Origin: Chryseobacterium piperi
GTDB taxonomy: Bacteria; Bacteroidota; Bacteroidia; Flavobacteriales; Weeksellaceae
Assembly: GCF_002285635.2 (NCBI RefSeq)
Contig: NZ_CP023049.2
Span: 2,418,001-2,482,000, forward strand
DNA: 64,000 nt
Reading direction: 5' to 3'
Positions 25,596-33,767 of this stretch are shown in pieces. The position numbers and the translations under genes are program-made. The notes under the pieces are model-generated. The model was not told the DNA's origin. It was given only the letters and a program-made list of their open reading frames with translations, and made no database searches. Numbering within the stretch: the stretch's first letter is position 1; every line of letters starts with the position of its first letter.

Positions 25596-26302
25596 TTTCT
25601 TCTTCCTCCCATCAGGATCGATACCCAATAGAGAAGTTGTGCCAGCGACCCAAGAGCTGCTACTACATACGTTCTTGCAGCCCATTTTAGGCTATCCTGT
25701 ACCCCAACATATTCTTCAGGCGTTACTGTCCCTGTATCTTTCAGCCATTTCATAGCTCTGTTACTTGCGTCATATTCTACCGGAAGCGTTACAAATGCAA
25801 AAAGTGTTGTACATGCAAACAAAATAACTCCGATTGCTAAAACCGTTGTATTTCCGTTAGGATTTTCAATACTTCTGCTTGCTGCCATAATGGCAATACC
25901 TGCAATAAGAACAAACTGCATTAAATTAGAACTGATATTCACGATAGGCACTAATCTTGAACGAAGCTGCAGCATGGAATATCCTACTGCATGCTGTACC
26001 GCATGGCCACATTCGTGTGCTGCTACTGCCGCCGCAGCTGCATTCCTCTGCATGTACACTCCTTCTGAAAGATTAACTGTTTTATCGGCAGGATTATAAT
26101 GATCTGTCAGTTGCCCGGGAACCGAAATTACCTGAACATCATGAATTCCGTTATCTCTTAACATTTTTTCAGCTACTTCTTTTCCTGAAAGGCCATTTCG
26201 AAGGTGTACATTGGAATAATACTCAAATTTGGACTTCAACTTTGATGAAACATACCAGCTCACCAGCATTGAAATTCCAATAATTACATAATAACCAATC
26301 AT
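25592..26302 (-). CDS. YugP-type membrane zinc metallopeptidase
   Basis: This 236-residue protein starts with a membrane helix (GYYVIIGISMLVSWYVS). It has the HExxH zinc motif (AAVAAHECGHAVQHAVGY) near residue 95 and two or three further membrane helices (LMQFVLIAGIAIMAAS, VLAIGVILFACTTLFAFV). These match the neutral zinc metallopeptidase family PF04298 (B. subtilis YugP), membrane peptidases of unknown substrate. The conserved C-terminus ends in WVSILMGGRRN. The gene converges with the YigZ-type gene and their stop codons overlap. Confidence 0.88.
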   Translation of the reverse strand: MIGYYVIIGISMLVSWYVSSKLKSKFEYYSNVHLRNGLSGKEVAEKMLRDNGIHDVQVISVPGQLTDHYNPADKTVNLSEGVYMQRNAAAAAVAAHECGHAVQHAVGYSMLQLRSRLVPIVNISSNLMQFVLIAGIAIMAASRSIENPNGNTTVLAIGVILFACTTLFAFVTLPVEYDASNRAMKWLKDTGTVTPEEYVGVQDSLKWAARTYVVAALGSLAQLLYWVSILMGGRRN

Positions 26303-26375
26303 TTTAATAAGATTTTATAGATATTTTTACCCTGTAAGATGTAAAAACTGTGCCAAAGTATTACATTTTATTATT

Positions 26376-26383
26376 TATCTTTG
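26376..26383 (+). promoter_or_regulatory. Bacteroidetes -7 promoter element upstream of the acetyltransferase-like gene
   Basis: TATCTTTG matches TAnnTTTG and lies 24 bp before the ATG at 26408. This supports 26408 as the start over the in-frame ATG at 26381, which overlaps the element. Confidence 0.5.
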
Positions 26384-26407
26384 CCTTTTAATTACCCCTA
26401 CACAACT

Positions 26408-27538
26408 ATGTCTAAAGTTTCAGTTCTTGAAGTAAAAACCCCGAACGAATTAAAGCAATTTGTAAAGTTCCCAATGGATTTATATAAAGGCAATCCATAT
26501 TATGTTCCGTCTTTCATAAAAGATGAAATCAAAATTTGGGACGCTAAAGAAAATCCGGCATTACATTACTCAGAATCAAAACAGTATCTGGCAAAAAAAG
26601 ACAATAAAATAGTAGGGAGAATAGCGGTAATTATCAATCATAAGGAAGAAAAAGAATTAGGAATCAAGAAGGTTCGTTTCGGCTGGATAGATTTTATTGA
26701 TGATGAAGAGGTTTCCGATGCATTAATTCAAAAGGCAATCGAATATGCAAAGGAACACAACATCGATATGATTGAAGGGCCGATGGGATTTACCAATCTT
26801 GATAAGGCAGGAATGCTGACTATGGGGTTTGACAAATTGGCCACAATGATTGGGATATACAATCATGAATACTATCCGAAACACATGGAAAGACTAGGTC
26901 TTACCAAAGAAAAAGAATGGGTAGAGTATGAAATGAATTTTCCTAAAGTCTTACCTGAAAAAGTAGAGAAATTTAGCGGACTGATTGCTCAGAAATACAA
27001 GCTTAAGGTTTTAAGATTTAACTCGAAAGAAGAGATCTTACCTTTTGTAGAACCCATGTTTAAGCTATTGGATGAAACATACAAACATCTCTCCACTTAC
27101 ACTCCTATTTCGGATGAGCAGATCAAAACCTATAAGGAAAAATACTTCCCTTTCATCGACAAAAATTATGTGATTTGTGTCGTAGATGAGAACCAGCAAT
27201 TGATTTCCTTTGCGATTACAATGCCTTCTTATTCAAAGGCTTTACAAAAAGCCAAAGGTAAATTATTCCCTTTTGGATGGTGGCATTTCCTTCAGGCCGG
27301 CAAGAAGAATGACCGTGCTAATTTTTACCTTATCGGCATCCATCCCGAATACCAGAGAAGAGGGGTAACCGCCATTATTTTTAAGGAGATTTTTGTTCGT
27401 TTTACCAGTATGGGAATTAATTTTGCAGAGACCAACCCTGAGCTGGAAGAAAATAAAAGTGTACAGCTTCTTTGGCAAGATTACAACCCGGTTAATCATA
27501 AAAGAAGAAGAACATACTCATTGATGATTAATAAATAA
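26408..27538 (+). CDS. GNAT-fold acetyltransferase-like protein
   Basis: From the ATG at 26408 the protein has 376 residues. It contains two GNAT-like halves. The N-terminal half has KNPYYVPS-like sequence (KGNPYYVPSFIKDE) and DMIEGPMGFTNLDKAGML. The C-terminal half carries the acetyl-CoA loop in GIHPEYQRRGVTAIIFKEI. It belongs to a conserved Bacteroidetes family usually named N-acetyltransferase or hypothetical; no substrate is known to me. It is followed by a GC-rich heptamer-repeat element. Confidence 0.75.
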   Translation: MSKVSVLEVKTPNELKQFVKFPMDLYKGNPYYVPSFIKDEIKIWDAKENPALHYSESKQYLAKKDNKIVGRIAVIINHKEEKELGIKKVRFGWIDFIDDEEVSDALIQKAIEYAKEHNIDMIEGPMGFTNLDKAGMLTMGFDKLATMIGIYNHEYYPKHMERLGLTKEKEWVEYEMNFPKVLPEKVEKFSGLIAQKYKLKVLRFNSKEEILPFVEPMFKLLDETYKHLSTYTPISDEQIKTYKEKYFPFIDKNYVICVVDENQQLISFAITMPSYSKALQKAKGKLFPFGWWHFLQAGKKNDRANFYLIGIHPEYQRRGVTAIIFKEIFVRFTSMGINFAETNPELEENKSVQLLWQDYNPVNHKRRRTYSLMINK

Positions 27539-27539
27539 G

Positions 27540-27720
27540 TTGCGGGATGCGGGTTAAGAGTTTCGAGATACGAGATACGAGATGCGGAATGCGAGTTTAT
27601 CAGTATCATGAAAATATTGAAAATATGACCAACATAAACCTTCTACTAATTTCAACGCGAATCACGAACCTCGTACCTCGAAACACGAAACCACGAACCC
27701 CGAATCTTGTAACCCTCTTC
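27540..27720 (+). repeat. Heptamer-period inverted-arm repeat, GC-richer type (element 1)
   Basis: The left arm (27542-27597) reads as 7-bp words such as TACGAGA and TGCGGAA. The right arm (27655-27715) reads as words such as CTCGTAC and CACGAAA. The arms are roughly reverse complementary: 27557-27573 pairs with 27673-27689 at 15 of 17 positions. The words are richer in CG than the surrounding AT-rich DNA. The element ends 3 bp before a small gene. Confidence 0.75.
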
Positions 27721-27722
27721 AC

Positions 27723-27899
27723 ATGAAACCACATCTTATTATCTTCGCAATTTTAATCGCAGGATTTATTATTTACAACTTCTTCCTTCAGTCTGAAGAT
27801 GATAAAACGAACACCGTAATCAACATTCTGTACGCAAGTATTCTCTTCGGTTATATTTCATTTATGGCCTACTCTCTCCTCAAAAAAATGCGTAAATAA
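27723..27899 (+). CDS. 58-residue two-helix membrane protein
   Basis: The ATG at 27723 opens a 58-codon frame with two hydrophobic helices (LIIFAILIAGFIIYNFFL and INILYASILFGYISFMAYSL) joined by a charged loop (QSEDDKTN), ending KKMRK. The basic tail suggests that the ends face the cytoplasm. I do not recognise the family; small proteins of this form are common upstream of nuo in related genomes as far as I recall. It lies between a repeat element and the nuo promoter. Confidence 0.6.
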   Translation: MKPHLIIFAILIAGFIIYNFFLQSEDDKTNTVINILYASILFGYISFMAYSLLKKMRK

Positions 27900-27989
27900 G
27901 CGTTATTTTTATTAATTCTAAATTACCGGTTTTTCCTATTTTAGACCTACATTTAGGCTTATTAATTTCATGCTTTCTTGTTTATTCGC

Positions 27990-27997
27990 TAAATTTG
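27990..27997 (+). promoter_or_regulatory. Probable nuo operon promoter, -7 element
   Basis: TAAATTTG matches TAnnTTTG and lies 23 bp before the nuoA ATG. A TTG at 27978-27980 is too close to be an ideal -33 box. No terminator precedes it. Confidence 0.5.
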
Positions 27998-28020
27998 CAA
28001 ATTGAGATAATAATGCAAAA

Positions 28021-28392
28021 ATGAATTTACCTGAAAGTTATATTCCAATCTTAATCCAAGCCGGTGTTGCCATTGCTTTTGTAGCGGTTTCATTACTTGG
28101 AGCACATTTCTTGGGCCCACGCCAGAAGAAAGGAAATTCTGTGAAAAACCAAAGCTGGGAGTGTGGAGTTGCTGTGGAAGGAAACGCAAGAACCCCCTTT
28201 TCCATTAAGTATTTCCTGACTGCTGTATTGTTTGTCCTTTTCGATATTGAAATCGTATTTTTTTACCCTTATGCGGTTAACTTCCGGGATTTCGGATTTG
28301 AAGGATTTCTAGCCGTACTTACATTCGTCGCTATTTTCTTTGTAGGATTTATCTACGTTTGGAAACGTGGCGCGCTAGATTGGGATAAATAA
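28021..28392 (+). CDS. nuoA: NADH-quinone oxidoreductase subunit A
   Basis: NuoA is a small membrane subunit of complex I near the quinone entrance. The 123-residue protein has three membrane helices. The family motif between helices 1 and 2 is present (KNQSWECGVAVEGNARTPFS, with the conserved cysteine), and helix 2 carries FLTAVLFVLFDIEIVFFYPY. It is the first gene of the operon and has a -7 promoter element directly upstream. Confidence 0.97.
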   Translation: MNLPESYIPILIQAGVAIAFVAVSLLGAHFLGPRQKKGNSVKNQSWECGVAVEGNARTPFSIKYFLTAVLFVLFDIEIVFFYPYAVNFRDFGFEGFLAVLTFVAIFFVGFIYVWKRGALDWDK

Positions 28393-28488
28393 AATTTTAA
28401 CATTAAAAAGATTAAATGATTGAGTGGTTTTAAAACGTTATGTTTTTCAAATTTTCAAATTTTTAGTCTTTAAATATTTAATAAAAAA
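28393..28488 (+). repeat. Heptamer-period intergenic element between nuoA and nuoB (element 2)
   Basis: The left part (28412-28440) is rich in GATTAAA/GATTGAG-like words. The right part (28442-28485) is pyrimidine-rich, with TTTTCAA and AGTCTTT words. Complementarity between arms is weak here (about 70 percent over 20 bp), making it the least certain member of the family. Confidence 0.4.
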
Positions 28489-29049
28489 ATGTCAGATCAA
28501 AAACCAATAATAAGAACAGATGCACCTGCTCCCGAAGGATTTGAAGGAGAAGGATTTTTCGCAACGAAACTGAGCAGTGTAATCGGGATGGCAAGAAAAT
28601 TTTCTCTTTGGCCGCTACCGTTTGCGACCTCTTGTTGTGGTATCGAGTTTATGGCTACCCTGAATCCAACATTTGATGCTGCAAGATTTGGTATGGAAAG
28701 AAACTCTTTCTCACCAAGACAGGCAGACATGCTGATGGTTTGTGGAACCATATCCAAAAAATTAGGACCAGTCCTAAAAGAAGTATACACTCAGATGGCA
28801 GAGCCGAAATGGGTGGTTGCAGTAGGAGCTTGTGCTTCCAGTGGTGGTATTTTTGACACCTATTCCGTATTACAGGGAATTGACAAAATTATTCCGGTAG
28901 ACGTTTACGTTCCGGGATGCCCGCCAAGACCAGAGCAGATTATTGAAGGTGTAATGCAGGTTCAGGCTCTCGCAGAAAGCGAAAGCATCAGAAGAAGAGA
29001 TATGCCTGAATACCAGAAACTATTGGATTCTTATAATATAAGCAACTAA
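28489..29049 (+). CDS. nuoB: NADH-quinone oxidoreductase subunit B
   Basis: NuoB carries the last iron-sulphur cluster (N2), which passes electrons to quinone. The 186-residue protein has all four ligand cysteines: the CC pair in FATSCCGIEFMA, one in VGACASSGGIFDTY and one in VPGCPPRPEQII. The N-terminus up to residue 20 is short and acidic. NuoC follows after 5 bp. Confidence 0.97.
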   Translation: MSDQKPIIRTDAPAPEGFEGEGFFATKLSSVIGMARKFSLWPLPFATSCCGIEFMATLNPTFDAARFGMERNSFSPRQADMLMVCGTISKKLGPVLKEVYTQMAEPKWVVAVGACASSGGIFDTYSVLQGIDKIIPVDVYVPGCPPRPEQIIEGVMQVQALAESESIRRRDMPEYQKLLDSYNISN

Positions 29050-29054
29050 CGGAA

Positions 29055-29549
29055 ATGACAAACGAATTTGTATTAGAAGCAATAACCAGAGAATTTCCGG
29101 AGTCTGTAATTTCAAGTTCAGAGCCTTATGGAATGCTAACGGTAGAGATTAAAAAAGAGGATATCAAAAAGGTAGTTCATTACCTTAGAGATTCATCTCT
29201 TGAAATTAATTTTCTAACTGATATTTGTGGAATTCATTATCCTGAATTCCCGGAAAAAGAAATCGGAGTCATTTATCACCTGCATAATATGATGGCCAAT
29301 TTCAGAATACGTCTTAAAGTATTTATGCCGAGAGAAAATGTAGAAGTTGATTCTTTAACGGAATTATATGCCGGAGCCAACTGGATGGAGAGAGAAACTT
29401 TTGATTTCTATGGAATCAAATTTAAAGGACACCCGGATCTGAGAGCTATTCTAAATATGGAAGATCTTGGATACCACCCAATGCTGAAGGAATATCGTCT
29501 TGAAGATGGTACAAGAACAGACAAGGACGACAGCATGTTCGGAAGATAA
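29055..29549 (+). CDS. nuoC: NADH-quinone oxidoreductase subunit C
   Basis: NuoC is a peripheral-arm subunit of complex I, here separate from NuoD (fused in E. coli). The 164-residue protein has the signature VDSLTELYAGANWMERETFD, followed by the conserved YGIKFKGHPDLRAILNMEDL. The end (DKDDSMFGR) is typical of Flavobacteriia. It is followed by a repeat element and nuoD. Confidence 0.95.
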   Translation: MTNEFVLEAITREFPESVISSSEPYGMLTVEIKKEDIKKVVHYLRDSSLEINFLTDICGIHYPEFPEKEIGVIYHLHNMMANFRIRLKVFMPRENVEVDSLTELYAGANWMERETFDFYGIKFKGHPDLRAILNMEDLGYHPMLKEYRLEDGTRTDKDDSMFGR

Positions 29550-29559
29550 AAAAGGAATA

Positions 29560-29619
29560 TAAATGATTAATGATGATTGGTTAATGATCAATTATCGCTT
29601 ATCAATTATCAATTATATA
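29560..29619 (+). repeat. Heptamer-period hairpin element between nuoC and nuoD (element 3)
   Basis: From about 29563 the sequence runs in 7-bp steps, first as ATGATTA/ATGATGA words, then after a central ATGATCAAT turn as CTTATCA/ATTATCA words. The two arms are close to reverse complements, so the RNA could form one long AT-rich hairpin ending just before the nuoD ATG. Confidence 0.7.
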
Positions 29620-29621
29620 TT

Positions 29622-30845
29622 ATGAAAGATAACTCATTATCTAATATACTTAACCAATACGAAAGTAAGGAACAGATTGATGGTCAATTATACACCCTCA
29701 ATTTAGGACCTACCCACCCTGCTACGCATGGGATTTTCCAGAATGTCTTAACGATGGATGGAGAAAGAATCCTTCATGCCGAGCAAACAGTAGGTTATAT
29801 CCACAGAGCATTTGAAAAGATTTCTGAAAGAAGAAATTTCACTCAGATCACTACCCTTACCGACCGTATGAACTACTGCTCTGCTCCTATCAACAACTTA
29901 GGATGGCATATGACGGTAGAGAAACTAATCGGGATTGAAGTACCTAAGCGTGTAGATTATATCCGTGTAATTCTTATGGAATTAGCAAGAATCGGAGATC
30001 ACTTAATCTGTAACGGGGTAACAGGTATGGATGCCGGAGCCATTACTGGTCTTACGTATATGTTCATCGAAAGAGAACGTATCTATGATATTTATGAACA
30101 GATCTGCGGAGCAAGGATGACAACCAATATGGGAAGAATCGGAGGTTTCGAAAGAGATTTGACCCCAAAATGTCATGAATTAATCAAAGATTTCCTTAAA
30201 ACATTCCCTAAGAAGTTTGCTGAATTCGGTCAATTACTGGAAAGAAACAGGATCTTCATGGACAGAACGATCGGCGCAGGAGGAATTTCTGCAGAGCGTG
30301 CTTTGAGCTATGGATTTACAGGTCCTAACCTACGTGCAACAGGAGTAGATTATGATGTAAGAGTAGCACAACCGTATTCATCTTATAACGATTTCGACTT
30401 TATTATTCCTGTAGGAACTTCCGGAGATACTTACGACCGTTTTATGGTTCGCCAACAGGAGATTTGGGAATCCCTTAAAATAATCGAGCAGGCATATAAC
30501 AATCTTCCGGAAGGAGATTTCCATGCTGATGTTCCTGATTTTTACCTTCCTGAAAAAGCTGATGTATATACCAAAATGGAAGCATTGATCTACCATTTCA
30601 AAATTGTAATGGGAGAAACTGAAATCCCTAAAGGTGAAGTATACCATGCCGTGGAAGGAGGAAATGGAGAGTTAGGATTTTATTTAGTGAGTGACGGAGG
30701 TAGAACACCTTACAGACTACACTTTAGAAGACCATGTTTTATCTACTACCAGGCTTACCCTGAAATGATTACAGGTTCTGTAATTTCAGATGCGATTGTA
30801 ACCATGTGTAGTATGAATATTATTGCGGGAGAATTAGACGCATAA
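29622..30845 (+). CDS. nuoD: NADH-quinone oxidoreductase subunit D
   Basis: NuoD (49-kDa subunit) forms the quinone pocket together with NuoB. From the ATG at 29622 the protein has 407 residues. Key motifs are LGPTHPATHGIFQNVL, with the conserved histidines, then FERDLTPKC and the C-terminal GSVISDAIVTMCSMNIIAGE with the terminal ELDA. The frame opens at 29577, but those residues are encoded by the repeat element, so 29622 is the better start. Confidence 0.97.
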   Translation: MKDNSLSNILNQYESKEQIDGQLYTLNLGPTHPATHGIFQNVLTMDGERILHAEQTVGYIHRAFEKISERRNFTQITTLTDRMNYCSAPINNLGWHMTVEKLIGIEVPKRVDYIRVILMELARIGDHLICNGVTGMDAGAITGLTYMFIERERIYDIYEQICGARMTTNMGRIGGFERDLTPKCHELIKDFLKTFPKKFAEFGQLLERNRIFMDRTIGAGGISAERALSYGFTGPNLRATGVDYDVRVAQPYSSYNDFDFIIPVGTSGDTYDRFMVRQQEIWESLKIIEQAYNNLPEGDFHADVPDFYLPEKADVYTKMEALIYHFKIVMGETEIPKGEVYHAVEGGNGELGFYLVSDGGRTPYRLHFRRPCFIYYQAYPEMITGSVISDAIVTMCSMNIIAGELDA

Positions 30846-30847
30846 TA

Positions 30848-30967
30848 AGAAGTTAGAATAAAGATGAAAGAATAAAGACTTTCATCAACCCAATATAAAA
30901 CGAATTTAGAATATTGAATTTAAGAATCTTTTTTCTTTGTTCTTTACTCTTTAATCTTAGAGATAAA
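30848..30967 (+). repeat. Heptamer-period inverted-arm element between nuoD and nuoE (element 4)
   Basis: The left arm (30850-30880) has purine-rich words such as GAATAAA and GATGAAA in 7-bp register. The right arm (30926-30962) has pyrimidine-rich words such as TACTCTT and TAATCTT. The reverse complement of the right arm resembles the left. The centre (30885-30920) is AT-rich and unpaired. Confidence 0.65.
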
Positions 30968-30969
30968 AA

Positions 30970-31479
30970 ATGAGCGAAACAATAGCTTTTAAACCGGAAA
31001 GTTTAGAACAAGTACATAAAATTATCGCAAGATATCCCGAAGGAAGACAAAAGTCTGCTCTTCTTCCTGTTCTGCATATAGCACAGAAAGAATTTGGAGG
31101 CTGGCTTGATGTTCCTGTAATGGATTATGTTGCAGAATTGTTGAGTATACAGCCAATTGAAGTATATGAAGTAGCTACTTTTTATACGATGTTCAATATG
31201 AAACCAGTTGGTAAATATGTTTTAGAGGTTTGCAGAACCGGACCTTGTATGGTTCGTGGAAGCGAAAAAATTCTGAATCATATCAGAACTAAGCTGAACA
31301 TTAAGGATGGAGAAACTACTGAAGATGGTATGTTCACATTAAAGCCGGCTGAATGTCTGGGGGCATGCGGATATGCACCGATGATGCAGTTGGGGAAATT
31401 CTTTCATGAAAATTTAACGATAGAAAAGGTAGACGAAATCCTGGATCTTTGCAGAGAGGGACGAGTAGCTTTGGATTAA
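30970..31479 (+). CDS. nuoE: NADH-quinone oxidoreductase subunit E
   Basis: NuoE holds the [2Fe-2S] cluster N1a next to the flavin subunit. The 169-residue thioredoxin-like protein has the four ligands in CRTGPCMVRG and ECLGACGYAPMM. The N-terminal helical part includes RQKSALLPVLHIAQKEFGGW, as usual for the family. NuoF follows after 12 bp. Confidence 0.97.
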   Translation: MSETIAFKPESLEQVHKIIARYPEGRQKSALLPVLHIAQKEFGGWLDVPVMDYVAELLSIQPIEVYEVATFYTMFNMKPVGKYVLEVCRTGPCMVRGSEKILNHIRTKLNIKDGETTEDGMFTLKPAECLGACGYAPMMQLGKFFHENLTIEKVDEILDLCREGRVALD

Positions 31480-31491
31480 TTAAAATATACG

Positions 31492-32850
31492 ATGAGTAAA
31501 AAGCTTTTACTTAAAGACGCACATATAGAAGGTATTCGCTATTTCGAAACTTACCGTAAACACGGAGGTTATGAAGCAGCAGAAAAAGCCTTGAAGATGA
31601 CACCCGAGGAGATTTTGGAAGAAGTAAAAACTTCAGGACTTCGTGGTCGTGGTGGCGCAGGGTTTCCTACAGGGATGAAATGGAGCTTTCTGGCAAAACC
31701 AGAAGGAGTTCCAAGACACCTGGTAGTGAATGCAGATGAATCTGAACCCGGAACTTTTAAAGACAGATACCTGATGGAGTTTCTTCCTCATCTTTTGATA
31801 GAGGGAATGCTTATTTCATCTTTCTGTTTAGGTTCCAATACATCTTACATCTACATCCGTGGAGAATATTCATGGATTCCGGATATTCTGGAAGAAGCCA
31901 TTGAAGAGGCTAAAGCAGCTGGATTTTTAGGTAAAAACATCTTAGGAACAGGTTTCGATCTTGAAATTTATGTTCAAAGAGGTGGTGGAGCTTATATCTG
32001 TGGAGAAGAAACAGCATTGCTTGAATCCCTTGAAGGTAAAAGAGGTAATCCTAGATTAAAACCTCCATTCCCTGCTGTAAAAGGACTTTGGGAAAGACCT
32101 ACAGTGGTAAATAACGTTGAATCTATTGCAGCTGTAGTTCCGATCATTAATATCACCGGAGCTGAATTTGCTAAAATAGGCGTTGGAAGATCTACAGGTA
32201 CCAAGTTAATTTCTGCATGCGGAAATATTAACAAACCCGGAGTGTATGAAATCGATATGACGATCACCGTTGAAGAGTTCATTTATTCAGATGAGTATTG
32301 TGGAGGTATTCCGAACGGAAAAAGATTAAAAGCCTGTATTCCGGGTGGAAGTTCTGTTCCTATCGTTCCTGCTAACTTATTACTGAGAACCGTAAACGGA
32401 GAACCTAGATATATGAATTATGAATCCTTGGCTGATGGTGGTTTTGCTACCGGAACAATGATGGGTTCAGGAGGTTTCATTGTTTTAGATGAAGACCAGT
32501 GTATCGTGGAACATACCATGACTTTAGCGAGATTTTATAATCACGAAAGTTGCGGACAATGTACACCTTGTCGTGAAGGAACGGGATGGATGTATAAAAT
32601 TTTAAAGAAAATTGAAAACGGACAAGGGAAAATGGAAGACATCGATTTACTTTGGGATATCCAGAGAAAAATCGAAGGAAACACAATTTGTCCTTTAGGA
32701 GATGCGGCAGCATGGCCTGTAGCAGCAGCAATACGCCATTTCAGAGATGAATTTGAGTGGCACATCAAGAATCCGGAATTAAGCTTAACGCAAAACTATG
32801 GATTGGCTAATTATGCAGATCCTATTCCAGTTGTTGAAAAAAACGCATAG
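31492..32850 (+). CDS. nuoF: NADH-quinone oxidoreductase subunit F (NADH and FMN binding)
   Basis: NuoF oxidises NADH and passes electrons through FMN to the iron-sulphur chain. The 452-residue protein shows the NADH/FMN glycine-rich loop (GLRGRGGAGFPTGMKW), CGEETALLESLEGKRG, and the [4Fe-4S] cluster N3 ligands ESCGQCTPCREG with the later CPLGD. The stop codon TAG is followed immediately by the ATG of the outer membrane protein gene, so the two are coupled. Confidence 0.97.
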   Translation: MSKKLLLKDAHIEGIRYFETYRKHGGYEAAEKALKMTPEEILEEVKTSGLRGRGGAGFPTGMKWSFLAKPEGVPRHLVVNADESEPGTFKDRYLMEFLPHLLIEGMLISSFCLGSNTSYIYIRGEYSWIPDILEEAIEEAKAAGFLGKNILGTGFDLEIYVQRGGGAYICGEETALLESLEGKRGNPRLKPPFPAVKGLWERPTVVNNVESIAAVVPIINITGAEFAKIGVGRSTGTKLISACGNINKPGVYEIDMTITVEEFIYSDEYCGGIPNGKRLKACIPGGSSVPIVPANLLLRTVNGEPRYMNYESLADGGFATGTMMGSGGFIVLDEDQCIVEHTMTLARFYNHESCGQCTPCREGTGWMYKILKKIENGQGKMEDIDLLWDIQRKIEGNTICPLGDAAAWPVAAAIRHFRDEFEWHIKNPELSLTQNYGLANYADPIPVVEKNA

Positions 32851-33726
32851 ATGAAAAAATTATTTGTTGTTGGCTTAATGATGTCAAACTTTGTTTTCGG
32901 ACAAAAAGAGAAGGACACTGTACTGGTAGAAAGAAGCTTAGAATCGTTTACCACTCCTAAAAAACAAAAGCCTGAACCACTATCCAAAAAAGGTCAGATG
33001 TTTGTTTTCTTTGGATGGAACAGAGCAGCCTACAGTAAGTCTGATATCCGTTTCACTGGAAGTGACTATAATTTCCAGTTGAATAACGTATCAGCTCAGG
33101 ACAGACCTACAAAATTTGGGATTGTTTATATAAACCCTGCATGGTTTACTGTGGTACAGTATAATTTCAGAGCAGGTTACTTTATCAAAGATAATCTTGC
33201 CCTTGTTTTGGGAATTGACCACATGAAATATGTAATGGATCAGAATCAGACCGTTAATTTCAAAGGCCATATCTCAGATCCTAAATATGCAGGAATGGTA
33301 GAGAACGGACAGGTAAACCTGGCAGATGAGCAGTTTCTTACTTTTGAGCATACGGATGGACTTAATTATGAAAATTTAGGTCTTGAAAAATATCAAAGCC
33401 TTATCAACAAGAAAAACGTTGACTTGGTTTGGTCTTATGGAGCCGGAATCGGATTTATGTTTCCGAAAAGTAATGTAAAGCTTTTTGGTAATGAAAGAAG
33501 TGACCGTTTTCATGTAGCAGGGATGGGAACCGATGTAAGAGCCAGTCTTAACTTAGTTCTTTGGAACCACTGGATGGTAAGATTAGAAGGAAAAGCCGGT
33601 TATATTAATATGTGGGATATTAAGACTACATTAAATAATAAGCCAGACAAAGCCCAACAGGATTTCGTTTTCGGACAAGTCCTTGCAGGAATTGGATATA
33701 CATTTAATACGAAAAAATATAAATAA
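32851..33726 (+). CDS. Outer membrane beta-barrel-like protein inserted in the nuo operon
   Basis: This 291-residue protein has a signal peptide (KKLFVVGLMMSNFVFGQ) and a sequence of alternating hydrophobic strands ending in an aromatic-rich final strand (FGQVLAGIGYTFNTKKYK). It reads like an outer-membrane beta-barrel, with blocks such as GQMFVFFGWNRAAYSKSDI. It is not a complex I subunit by any motif I can see. It starts at the base right after the nuoF stop and is followed by nuoG in the same direction, so it must be co-transcribed. Why an outer membrane protein shares the complex I mRNA is unclear. The function is unknown. Confidence 0.75.
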   Translation: MKKLFVVGLMMSNFVFGQKEKDTVLVERSLESFTTPKKQKPEPLSKKGQMFVFFGWNRAAYSKSDIRFTGSDYNFQLNNVSAQDRPTKFGIVYINPAWFTVVQYNFRAGYFIKDNLALVLGIDHMKYVMDQNQTVNFKGHISDPKYAGMVENGQVNLADEQFLTFEHTDGLNYENLGLEKYQSLINKKNVDLVWSYGAGIGFMFPKSNVKLFGNERSDRFHVAGMGTDVRASLNLVLWNHWMVRLEGKAGYINMWDIKTTLNNKPDKAQQDFVFGQVLAGIGYTFNTKKYK

Positions 33727-33729
33727 CAA

Positions 33730-33767
33730 AGCCTATTGCTTAATGCATAAAGCTTAAAGCATACAAC
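33730..33767 (+). repeat. Short heptamer-period element before nuoG (element 5)
   Basis: The 38-bp gap reads in 7-bp steps (CTTAATG, CATAAAG, CTTAAAG, CATACAA) and can fold on itself through its GCTTA/TAAGC-like parts. It is the shortest member of the family and ends at the nuoG ATG. Confidence 0.45.
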
